Positions 1 through 5,094 of a DNA stretch of 10,756 nt are shown piece after piece. Position 1 is the first letter of the stretch, and each line of letters opens with the position of its first letter. Both the position numbers and the translations under genes were made by a program. The notes below the pieces were generated by a model, which saw only the letters and a list, made by a program, of their open reading frames with translations, had not been told where the DNA came from and did not search any database. This DNA comes from Thermoflexus hugenholtzii JAD2. GTDB taxonomy: Bacteria; Chloroflexota; Dehalococcoidia; UBA2979. The stretch spans positions 1 through 10,756 of the forward strand of contig CAMDBZ010000032.1 of assembly GCA_945889565.1 (NCBI GenBank), in the 5' to 3' direction.

Positions 1-529
1 TGCGCTCCACCGCGTTCACCGAGACGTACCGCGCGCGGTAGTCCTCACCTAGCTCCGCGGTCCGCCACAGCCACAGTGACGACTCGTTGTCGTACGCGTC
101 CGGCGGCAGCGACAGCGTGCGCGGTTTGTCATCGTCGCGCACGAGCTCGACGTCGCTGCCGTCCGCCGCGTACGTCGCGCGATACGCGTGCCCGTCGCTC
201 GCGACGATACGTTCGACGGTGCGCGGCGCGAGCGTCGTGGCGTCCACCACCGCCGCCGAGGTGTCGTTCGGCTGCTCGTCCGGCCGCGCGTACTGCTGCC
301 CGAGCGCCAGCCCGCCGGGTTGCGCGGTCACCGTCAGCACGCCGCGCCCGACGAGCGCGCCCGCGCTGTCGTACAGCCCGTAGCTCAGCCGCTCCCCGGC
401 CGCGAACGGCACGCGCGTGACGATGCGGTCCGCAGCAGCGGGCGTACCGCCGCCGCACGCGCCGGCGGCCAGCGCAGCGAGCAACGCGACGGCGATCAGC
501 ACGACAGCTGTGGGATGGAGACGGCGCAC
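1..529 (-). CDS. Putative lipoprotein, DUF3108-like, 3' end beyond window
   Basis: The frame is open from a GTG at 529-527 down to position 1, giving 176 codons with the C-terminus outside the window. The start MRRLHPTAVV is followed by a hydrophobic stretch (about residues 7-22) and an AAGAC lipobox with Cys25, then a Gly run. This predicts export and lipid attachment. The mature part begins with a PFAAGERLSYGLYDSAG segment, followed by VDATTLAPRTVER and a YDNESSLWLWR segment. The 'GE-L-Y' opening and the later 'Asp-Ala-x-Thr-Leu-x-Pro' resemble DUF3108-type proteins, a family of exported proteins of unclear role; that assignment is inference. No good SD precedes the GTG; a TAGCCT box lies 7 bases upstream, so the mRNA may be leaderless. 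It lies downstream of a 148-residue unknown gene on the same strand. The lipoprotein call is solid, the function unknown. Confidence 0.75.
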   Translation of the reverse strand, partial: MRRLHPTAVVLIAVALLAALAAGACGGGTPAAADRIVTRVPFAAGERLSYGLYDSAGALVGRGVLTVTAQPGGLALGQQYARPDEQPNDTSAAVVDATTLAPRTVERIVASDGHAYRATYAADGSDVELVRDDDKPRTLSLPPDAYDNESSLWLWRTAELGEDYRARYVSVNAVER

Positions 530-536
530 GTCGCGC

Positions 537-542
537 AGGCTA
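537..542 (-). promoter_or_regulatory. Possible -10 box (TAGCCT) for lipoprotein gene
   Basis: On the minus strand TAGCCT fits the TANNNT form of a -10 element. It ends 7 bases before the GTG at 529, which would place transcription initiation at the start codon. No convincing -35 is seen. One hexamer of this kind could occur by chance. Confidence 0.25.
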
Positions 543-608
543 TCAGAGCGCCCCGCTGCGATCGCGCCAGCCGGTCGCGTCGACGCGAGGGCGCCGCGCC
601 ACGCTCGA

Positions 609-651
609 TGGGCTCAGTGAATTCTGGGCTCAGTGAACTTGGGCTCAGTGG
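609..651. repeat. Three-copy short tandem repeat containing a stop codon
   Basis: The 11-base unit CACTGAGCCCA (minus-strand reading) occurs three times, at 650-640, 635-625 and 619-609, with periods of 15 and 16 bases. The first TGA (647-645) is the stop of the 148-residue protein. The second TGA is in frame with it, five codons further. The third is out of that frame and lies in the frame of the downstream lipoprotein. The core is identical in all copies while the spacer changes (AGTT, GAATT). Confidence 0.8.
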
Positions 652-1091
652 GACGCGCTGCGCTCCCACAGCGACTCGTACCCCTCGCCGCCCCGGATCG
701 CAGCCGCGACCTCCACGCGCTCCGCCGCGCGCACCTCGCCGAACACGTCGCCGCACTGCTGTGCGAGGTCTGGGCCGCCTTCGCGCACCAGCCGCTGCTC
801 GATGCGCTCCCACAGCCCCGTGTCCTTGAGCACCTGCACGTAGCGCGGCCAGCCCACCACGGTGATGTGCTCCGGCAGCGGCAGGCCGGGGCGCTCGCGC
901 TGGAGGTAACGATAGCGCTCCTCGGCTGATGTGACCGGCGGCACGAGGCGCACCATGGGTGGGTCGCCGGGCGCGCTGCGCGCGTCGATGAGCAGCCGCT
1001 GCGAGATCACGTGGAAGCGCACAACCACGACTTCAGCCTCGTCGAACACGCGGCCCATCTCATCCAGGTCCAGGCCGAAGTCAGGGTCCAC
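645..1091 (-). CDS. Hypothetical protein, 148 aa
   Basis: I do not recognise a named family. The GTG at 1091-1089 gives 148 residues beginning MDPDFGLDLDEMGRVF. There is no signal peptide or membrane helix. The core has a hydrophobic strand (VVVVRFHVISQRLLIDAR, about residues 21-38), a Pro-rich PPMVRLVPPV segment (44-53), an EERYRYLQRERPGLPLPEH segment (57-75), and an ITVVGWPRYV motif (76-85). The C-terminal half is helical and acidic. This is probably a soluble cytoplasmic alpha/beta protein. The frame is clearly coding: sustained codon bias and no low-complexity shadow pattern. A good promoter lies directly upstream, so close that the GTG may be the first transcribed codon. It follows the CcdA-type gene after 66 bases. 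Function unknown. Confidence 0.75.
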   Translation of the reverse strand: MDPDFGLDLDEMGRVFDEAEVVVVRFHVISQRLLIDARSAPGDPPMVRLVPPVTSAEERYRYLQRERPGLPLPEHITVVGWPRYVQVLKDTGLWERIEQRLVREGGPDLAQQCGDVFGEVRAAERVEVAAAIRGGEGYESLWERSASH

Positions 1092-1097
1092 GCGCCC

Positions 1098-1128
1098 ATT
1101 GTAGACAGCAGCCCGCGGTCAGCGGCAA
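1098..1128 (-). promoter_or_regulatory. Promoter, -35 TTGCCG / -10 TACAAT, likely leaderless
   Basis: Read on the minus strand, TTGCCG (1128-1123) and TACAAT (1103-1098) are separated by 19 bases. TACAAT matches the sigma-70 -10 consensus at five of six positions, notable in such GC-rich DNA. It ends 6 bases before the GTG at 1091, so the transcription start would fall at or next to the start codon. No SD can fit between. Confidence 0.55.
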
Positions 1129-1157
1129 CTCATCGCGCCTCCAGCAGGCGCAGCGGC

Positions 1158-1946
1158 TCAGCGGCCGGTCGCCGGGAGCTGGTACGTCCGCTCCAGATAC
1201 GGCAGCCGCACCAGCCCGCTCAGGTGCAGCCCCAGCACGATCAGCACCCACCCGCCGATCTGCGTCAGCAGCTCGATGCGATCGGACACGATCGTCCCGG
1301 CAAGCCCCGCCGACGCCCCGACCGCGGAGAACACGAGCGTGAACCCCGCCACGAACGCGAGCGAGTGCCCCAGCAGCAGGCGCCGGCTTACCGCCTCGCC
1401 CGCGCGCGCCTGCAGCGCCGCGTCACCCGCGACGTTCGCGAGGTGCACTGGCACGAGCGGCAGCACGCACGGCGACAGGAACGATACGACCCCGCCGAAG
1501 AACGCGACTGCCGGCCCGAGCGCACCGCCCGCGCCGCCCGCCAGCTCCGCCTCCGCTGCGGCCGTCCGCCCGAACAGGAACCCCAGTGACTGGAACTCTC
1601 GGTTGAGCCGCGCGAACTCCCCGAGGTACATCAGCGCGCCGATCACGATGAACAGCGCGCCGCTCACGGCCAGCAGCGCGCCCGTGTAGCGCTGCACGCG
1701 CCGTAACGCCGGCGCGAGCGTGCCGATGGCCAGCGCGAACGCCACGAACCACACGCCGAGCCCCAGTGAGTACGCCGCAAGCAACGCGCCGCCACGTAGC
1801 GCCGTGCCAGACGCCGCCGCGAGCGTGAGCAACGCCCCGAGGATCGGCCCGATGCACGGCGACCACGCCACGGCGAACGTGGCGCCGATCACGAGCGAGC
1901 GCGCGTAGCCCGGCACGGCGCGCCTGCGCTGCAACGCGCCCATCAC
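1158..1946 (-). CDS. ccdA: CcdA-family thiol-disulfide transmembrane transporter, halves in permuted order
   Basis: CcdA passes electrons from cytoplasmic thioredoxin across the membrane to extracytoplasmic thioredoxin-like proteins used in cytochrome c assembly. This 262-residue protein (GTG at 1946; ATG at 1943 equally possible) has the usual six-helix size, but its halves are reversed. Residues 15-108 carry FAVAWSPCIGPILGALL with Cys31 and YSLGLGVWFVAF, normally the second half. Residues 145-250 carry GGVVSFLSPCVLPLVP with Cys160, GFTLVFSAVGA and IVLGLHLSGLVRLPYLER, normally the first half. They are joined by an Ala/Gly-rich linker (about 108-145). The Arg-rich N-terminus (QRRRAVPGYAR) and the RLPYLER end look like the two sides of the usual cytoplasmic loop. 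Both active cysteines remain. The upstream 71-residue gene stops 10 bases before, suggesting one transcript. Family certain; permutation read directly from motif order. Confidence 0.88.
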   Translation of the reverse strand: MMGALQRRRAVPGYARSLVIGATFAVAWSPCIGPILGALLTLAAASGTALRGGALLAAYSLGLGVWFVAFALAIGTLAPALRRVQRYTGALLAVSGALFIVIGALMYLGEFARLNREFQSLGFLFGRTAAAEAELAGGAGGALGPAVAFFGGVVSFLSPCVLPLVPVHLANVAGDAALQARAGEAVSRRLLLGHSLAFVAGFTLVFSAVGASAGLAGTIVSDRIELLTQIGGWVLIVLGLHLSGLVRLPYLERTYQLPATGR

Positions 1947-1956
1947 CGTGCTGCGC

Positions 1957-2172
1957 TCACTCGTCGTCGATGCCGAGCAGCTGCCGGCGCGCCGCGTCGT
2001 AGCGCGCTTTCGCGCGCGCCTCGCGGTTGAGCAGCCCCTTCACCGCCGTCGGGTGCAACTTCGTCCCCTCGAGGAAGAACGCGTGCACCGCGGCCAGCTG
2101 CGCCTGCCACGCGTCCCACGCGGCGCGGTAGGCCGCCTTCGCGTCGCCCGGCTGCTGCTCGTCCGCGGTCAT
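1957..2172 (-). CDS. Small hypothetical protein, 71 aa
   Basis: The start MTADEQQPGDAKAAY is set by an ATG at 2172-2170 with a TAAACT box 7 bases upstream. The 71 residues are charged and almost wholly helical: AAYRAAWDAWQAQLAAVHAF, then FLEGTKLHPTAVKGLLNRE, then a basic ARAKARYDAARRQLLG helix and an acidic IDDE end. There is no signal peptide, membrane helix or cysteine. The KGLLNREARAKARYDAARR segment looks like a conserved motif but I cannot attach it to a named family. It is the first gene of the minus-strand run and ends 10 bases before the CcdA-type gene, so the two are probably co-transcribed. A longer frame reaching 2340 is open but runs through the divergent intergenic region and is not favoured. 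Confidence 0.65.
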   Translation of the reverse strand: MTADEQQPGDAKAAYRAAWDAWQAQLAAVHAFFLEGTKLHPTAVKGLLNREARAKARYDAARRQLLGIDDE

Positions 2173-2179
2173 ACGCACG

Positions 2180-2185
2180 AGTTTA
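2180..2185 (-). promoter_or_regulatory. Possible -10 box (TAAACT), leaderless start
   Basis: On the minus strand TAAACT (2185-2180) matches four of six -10 positions and stands out in a GC-rich spacer. Seven bases separate it from the ATG at 2172, leaving no room for an SD. No -35 is evident. It would serve the 71-residue gene and the CcdA-type gene. Confidence 0.4.
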
Positions 2186-2314
2186 GCAGCGGCGCGCGCC
2201 CCTCGACGCGGTCCGCTCGCTAGCCGCGACCGAGCACGCGTCGCAACGACGCGGCTCGCGCGCCGGCCCGGGCGCTCGCGTACGCGTGCGCGCGTTCGCA
2301 GAGGAGCGCGCCCG

Positions 2315-2815
2315 ATGGCCACCGAACGCTCGCCCGACAACGCCCCGTTCCTCTACTTCGCCTTCGGCTCGCACCTCGACGGCAGCCGGCTGCACCTGCA
2401 CTGCCCGTCCGCACAGCTGCTCACCGCCGCGCGGCTGGCCGACCACCGCCTCGCCTTCAGCATCGAGAGCCGCAACACGTGGCACGGCGGCGTCGCCGAC
2501 GTGCTGCCGAGCGCGGGCGACGAGGTGTGGGGCGCGCTCTGGCTCGTCGCCGCCGCCGAGTCGTGGGCGCTCGACGAGCAGGAGGGCCTGCACCGCGATC
2601 CGCCGGCGTACCGGCGCTACCCCGTCCGCGTACGCACGCTCGCCGGCGACCACGTCGAGTGCCGCTCGTACCGGGTCGCCACGCCCGATGCGCGCGGCTT
2701 CGCCCCATCGCCTGCCTTCAAGCAGACGCTGCTGCGCGGTGCGCGCGCGTGCGGGCTGCCCGCGGACTACGTCGCACGTCTCGATGCCATCCCCGACAAC
2801 GGCTTCGCAGGCTGA
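2315..2815 (+). CDS. Gamma-glutamylcyclotransferase-like protein
   Basis: This 166-residue protein looks like the GGCT/AIG2 fold. Enzymes of this fold release 5-oxoproline from gamma-glutamyl compounds, or remove a gamma-glutamyl protecting group. The opening FLYFAFGSHLDGSRL (residues 12-25) is the substrate-loop motif, usually Y-FAYGSN-L. Glu90 in LDEQEGLHRDPPAYRR (86-101) sits where the catalytic Glu is expected, before the characteristic x-x-Y. GVADVLPSAGDEVWGALW (59-76) matches the usual barrel strand before it. The normal Asn of GSN is His20 here. Start ATG 2315 has a GAGGAG SD 8 bases upstream. It is divergent from the 71-residue gene. Fold call is strong; the exact substrate cannot be read from the sequence. 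Confidence 0.75.
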   Translation: MATERSPDNAPFLYFAFGSHLDGSRLHLHCPSAQLLTAARLADHRLAFSIESRNTWHGGVADVLPSAGDEVWGALWLVAAAESWALDEQEGLHRDPPAYRRYPVRVRTLAGDHVECRSYRVATPDARGFAPSPAFKQTLLRGARACGLPADYVARLDAIPDNGFAG

Positions 2816-2848
2816 GCCCTGACGTCGAGGCCAACGGCTGCCCTGTGG

Positions 2849-2854
2849 TACAAC
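2849..2854 (+). promoter_or_regulatory. Possible extended -10 box (TG-N2-TACAAC)
   Basis: TGTGGTACAAC (2844-2854) resembles an extended -10 element. Transcription from about 2861 would give a leader of about 50 bases before the GTG at 2910. No clear -35 is seen. Confidence 0.35.
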
Positions 2855-2904
2855 TCGTCGCGCGAGCGACACGGCGCGCAACGCGGCGTAACGCGACGAG
2901 GAGG
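2854..2904 (+). promoter_or_regulatory. Leader inverted repeat overlapping the ribosome binding site
   Basis: CTCGTCGCG (2854-2862) and CGCGACGAG (2892-2900) are perfect 9-base inverted arms, 29 bases apart. The second arm overlaps the strong SD GAGGAGG (2898-2904), which stands 5 bases before the GTG at 2910. Pairing would hide the first three bases of the SD. Confidence 0.45.
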
Positions 2905-2909
2905 CCGAC

Positions 2910-3908
2910 GTGAGGGCGTACCGCATCACCCCGGGCGGTGGCGTCGATGGGCTGCGCCCCGTCGAGCTGCCGGACCCGCGCCCCGGTCCCGGCGAGGTGC
3001 TGGTGCGCGTGCGCGCCACCTCGCTCAACTACCGCGACCTCATGCTCGCGCGCCGCGCCGAGCAGCCCATCGTCCCGCTCTCCGACGGCGCCGGCGAGGT
3101 CGTCGAGCTCGGCCCGGGCGTCAGCGAGCTCGCCGTCGGCGACCGCGTCACCGGCTGCTTCTTCCCGAACTGGGCCGACGGCGACATCCGCCCCGAGTAC
3201 ACGCGTGAGGCGCTGGGCGGCGGCACGCGCGACGGCATGCTCGCCGAGCACGTCGTGCTCGCCACCACCGGCCTCGTGCGCACCCCCGCGCACATGAGCG
3301 ACGACGAAGCCGCGACGCTGCCCTGCGCCGCGCTCACGGCCTGGAACTCGATGTTCGAGCAGGCGCGCCTGCGCCCCGGCCAGAGCGTGCTGCTGCTCGG
3401 CACAGGCGGCGTGTCCATCGCGGCCCTACAACTCGCGCAGCTCGCGGGTGTGCGCGCGATCATCACGTCGAGCAGCAACGAGAAGCTCGAACGCGCCCGC
3501 GCGCTCGGCGCGGACGCGACCGTGAACTACCGCGAACGCCCGGACTGGGAACGCGCCGTGCGCGAGCTCACCGACGGCCGCGGCGTCGACGCCGTGCTGG
3601 AGGTCGGCGGCGAAGGCACCTTCGCGAAGTCGATGATCGCGACGCGGCTCGGCGGGCACGTGGCGATCATCGGCGCGCTCGCACACGAAGAAGCGGACGC
3701 CGGTGGCGTGCCGTTGGTCGGCCGCAACATCCGCGCGACGCGCATCTCCGTCGGCAGCCGCGCGATGTTCGAGGACATGAATCGCGCGCTGTCGCTGCGC
3801 GCCGTGCACCCCGTCGTGGACCGCGTCTTCGGCTTCGAGGACGTTCCCGCCGCCTACGCGATGCTGGAGTCGCAGACGCACTTCGGCAAGGTCGTCATCC
3901 GCGTCTGA
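2910..3908 (+). CDS. Zinc-independent NAD(P)-dependent alcohol dehydrogenase / quinone oxidoreductase
   Basis: This 332-residue medium-chain dehydrogenase/reductase transfers hydride between NAD(P)H and a quinone, enone or alcohol substrate. The GroES-like N-terminal domain has GPGEVLVRVRATSLNYRDL (26-44). NYRD replaces the zinc-binding Cys of classical alcohol dehydrogenases, as in the quinone oxidoreductase branch. SDGAGEVVELGPGV (58-71) and VGDRV follow. The Rossmann motif is GTGGVSIAAL (164-173), then ARALGADATVNY (197-207), and the usual C-terminal Ala-Tyr-x-Met-Leu (315-319) and HFGKVVIRV ending. The SSSNEKLERA segment (187-196) after the second strand favours NADP over NAD, an inference. 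The start is a GTG chosen for its strong SD GAGGAGG 5 bases upstream. Length is normal for the family. Substrate unknown. Confidence 0.88.
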   Translation: MRAYRITPGGGVDGLRPVELPDPRPGPGEVLVRVRATSLNYRDLMLARRAEQPIVPLSDGAGEVVELGPGVSELAVGDRVTGCFFPNWADGDIRPEYTREALGGGTRDGMLAEHVVLATTGLVRTPAHMSDDEAATLPCAALTAWNSMFEQARLRPGQSVLLLGTGGVSIAALQLAQLAGVRAIITSSSNEKLERARALGADATVNYRERPDWERAVRELTDGRGVDAVLEVGGEGTFAKSMIATRLGGHVAIIGALAHEEADAGGVPLVGRNIRATRISVGSRAMFEDMNRALSLRAVHPVVDRVFGFEDVPAAYAMLESQTHFGKVVIRV

Positions 3909-3919
3909 GCGTGGCGCGA

Positions 3920-3958
3920 CGGCGACACCTCAGGCCGATACCTCAGGCCAATACCTCA
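3920..3958. repeat. Three-copy 13-base tandem repeat containing a stop codon
   Basis: On the minus strand the unit TGAGGTATTGGCC (3958-3946) is followed directly by TGAGGTATCGGCC (3945-3933) and TGAGGTGTCGCCG (3932-3920). The period is exactly 13 bases, with one and then several mismatches. The TGA beginning the first unit is the stop codon of the 61-residue gene. It fills most of the 47-base gap between two convergent genes. Confidence 0.8.
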
Positions 3959-4141
3959 GGCGGCGTACCGCTCGTCGTCGTCCGGGTGCCCGTCGCGAGG
4001 CTCGAAGTAGTGCCAGTCCTCGCAACGCCAGCACTCGAGCAGCGCGACGCCGTGCACCAGGTGGTCCTCGATGTGATGCCCGCAGTGCCGCCCCGGCGCG
4101 ATGCGCGCGTCGCAGACGCTGCTGATCTCGATCCGCGGCAT
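3956..4141 (-). CDS. Small Cys/His-rich protein, 61 aa, possible metal-binding knuckle
   Basis: I do not recognise a named family. The 61 residues start MPRIEISSVCDARIAPG and hold four cysteines at 10, 20, 37 and 40 (C-x9-C-x16-C-x2-C), with histidines at 19, 22, 23, 27 and 30. The ECWRCEDWHYFEPRD segment after the CxxC ends in an acidic, hydrophilic tail (DGHPDDDERYAA). The arrangement suggests a small zinc ribbon or other metal-bound fold, but the spacing is not a standard pattern I can name. No membrane helix or signal is present. The ATG at 4141 is one choice; an in-frame ATG ten codons upstream (MGGRGDWLAAM) is possible, and a purine-rich GGGGAG lies about 15 bases before 4141. It converges with the dehydrogenase. 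Confidence 0.55.
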   Translation of the reverse strand: MPRIEISSVCDARIAPGRHCGHHIEDHLVHGVALLECWRCEDWHYFEPRDGHPDDDERYAA

Positions 4142-4377
4142 AGCCGCCAGCCAATCTCCCCGCCCACCCATCCATCGAAGCAGGGCTGCGGTTCCGGCAA
4201 ATGCACGCGATCCCTCGTCACGGTCGGACGATACCCGTAGCCTCCGCGGGCGAAACCCGCGAACGCTGCGCCGCGTCGCTACGTTCGTATTGGCACGCTC
4301 GTGACGCGGGCGTACCTGCTCAGTCAGCAGGACCTGCAGCTGGCTCAAGGAACGCAGCGTCGTTTCGCGTGCCCTGG
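4142..4377. other. Intergenic spacer with two small hairpins
   Basis: This 236-base spacer separates two minus-strand genes. It holds CGCGGG-CGAAA-CCCGCG (4245-4261) and CCTGCT-CAGTC-AGCAGG (4314-4330). The second is close downstream of the lipoprotein stop and could slow transcription, but has no T-run. No SD-led frame is convincing here, although frames are open by chance. Confidence 0.4.
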
Positions 4378-4803
4378 TCAGCGCCAACAGGCGGGGAACG
4401 CCCCTCCGGCCTGTGCCGCCGCCCAGCACTGGACGATCGCGTCGAGGGCCACCGACTGCGCGGGGTCCGGCGTGGCAGCCGGGCTTGGCCGAGGTAGCTC
4501 CCTGCAAGCGTCGTGCTGCAGCCCACTACTTGGGTTCACGAAGCGGATACAGAAGCCTGCCGGGCTGCCGGTCGGCGGGTCCTGGCGCTTCGACACGACG
4601 ATCGCATCGGCCGCGGGCGGCTCGGCCGGCGCTCGCACCGCGGTCGCTGTGGGCGAGGCGATAGCCGCGGGGCTGCTCGAAGCGGTCGACGCCGTCGCCG
4701 TGCCAGTCGAGGCGGGCGCGGCCTCGTCGTCCGACCCGCACGCGGCGAGCGCGACCGCGAAGATCAAGCCGCCGAGTGCGAGTGACCGAAAAGCGACGCG
4801 CAT
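4378..4803 (-). CDS. Small putative lipoprotein
   Basis: The ATG at 4803-4801 is preceded by GGAG with 5 bases between, and opens a textbook lipoprotein signal: MRVAFRS, a hydrophobic stretch LALGGLIFAVAL, and lipobox LAAC with Cys20. This start is chosen over an upstream in-frame Met because it yields the signal peptide. The 141-residue precursor continues with an acidic GSDDEAA, a disordered Ser/Thr/Ala/Pro spacer (about residues 28-65) that would hold the rest away from the membrane, and a C-terminal part with four cysteines (FCIRFV, HDACREL, VQCWAAA, PACWR). Those cysteines could form two disulfides outside the cell membrane; that is inference. Its function is unknown and no family is recognised. 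The spaced terminator 4906-4941 lies upstream of it. Confidence 0.75.
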   Translation of the reverse strand: MRVAFRSLALGGLIFAVALAACGSDDEAAPASTGTATASTASSSPAAIASPTATAVRAPAEPPAADAIVVSKRQDPPTGSPAGFCIRFVNPSSGLQHDACRELPRPSPAATPDPAQSVALDAIVQCWAAAQAGGAFPACWR

Positions 4804-4905
4804 ATTGTCTCCGGAGCTATCGCACGCGCTGGCGCCGCGAAGCGGTCCGACAGCCCGCAGCCGCCGAGTCCGCCCCTCTCGAGCCCTTGTAGCACTCAAC
4901 GTACG

Positions 4906-4941
4906 AAGGCCCCGCGCCGTTGTTCGCGGCTACGGGGCCTT
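4906..4941 (-). terminator. Hairpin terminator after tRNA-Glu
   Basis: AAGGCCCCG (4906-4914) and CGGGGCCTT (4933-4941) are perfect 9-base arms. An inner GCCG/CGGC pair (4916-4919, 4927-4930) extends the stem around a TTGTTCG loop. It begins 18 bases past the CCA end of the tRNA. There is no T-run on either side, so it may be factor-assisted or of the U-less kind. Confidence 0.65.
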
Positions 4942-4958
4942 AGCTAGATTCGCCAGAC

Positions 4959-5034
4959 TGGTACCCCCAAGGGGATTCGAACCCCTGTTTCCACCTTGAA
5001 AGGGTGGCGTCCTGGTCCCCTGGACGATGGGGGC
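4959..5034 (-). tRNA. tRNA-Glu (anticodon TTC), CCA encoded
   Basis: The minus strand folds as a complete 76-base tRNA. The acceptor GCCCCCA pairs with TGGGGGT (one G-T pair at the end), then the discriminator A and an encoded CCA (4961-4959). The anticodon stem CCACC/GGTGG encloses the loop CTTTCAA, with TTC as anticodon. The T-arm is AGGGG-TTCGAAT-CCCCT. It reads Glu codons GAA/GAG. A TATCCT box (5049-5044) lies 9 bases upstream. No intron or odd base is seen. Confidence 0.97.
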
Positions 5035-5043
5035 GGCGTACCG

Positions 5044-5049
5044 AGGATA
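5044..5049 (-). promoter_or_regulatory. Possible -10 box (TATCCT) for tRNA-Glu
   Basis: TATCCT on the minus strand ends 9 bases before the mature 5' end of the tRNA at 5034. No good -35 lies upstream in the GC-rich gap, so the tRNA may instead be read through from the membrane-protein gene, which ends only 60 bases upstream. Confidence 0.3.
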
Positions 5050-5094
5050 CCCGCCGCCCCCCGGCACCGGCCAGCGCGACCAGCCTGCTCGCAG

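Noticed and set aside
1158..1946. Ordinary CcdA or a DsbD fragment
   Set aside because: DsbD has eight helices and periplasmic domains, absent here. Ordinary CcdA has the SFLSPC half first, opposite to what is read here.
4245..4261. CGCGGG-CGAAA-CCCGCG hairpin as a terminator
   Set aside because: It lies in the middle of a spacer, 117 bases past the nearest upstream stop, without a T-run. Short GC stems are expected by chance here.
3956..4507. Open frame of 183 residues extending the 61-residue gene upstream
   Set aside because: It runs antisense-free only by GC-driven lack of stops and overlaps the lipoprotein's C-terminus on the same strand. Its N-terminal 120 residues are Arg/Gly-rich without recognisable structure.
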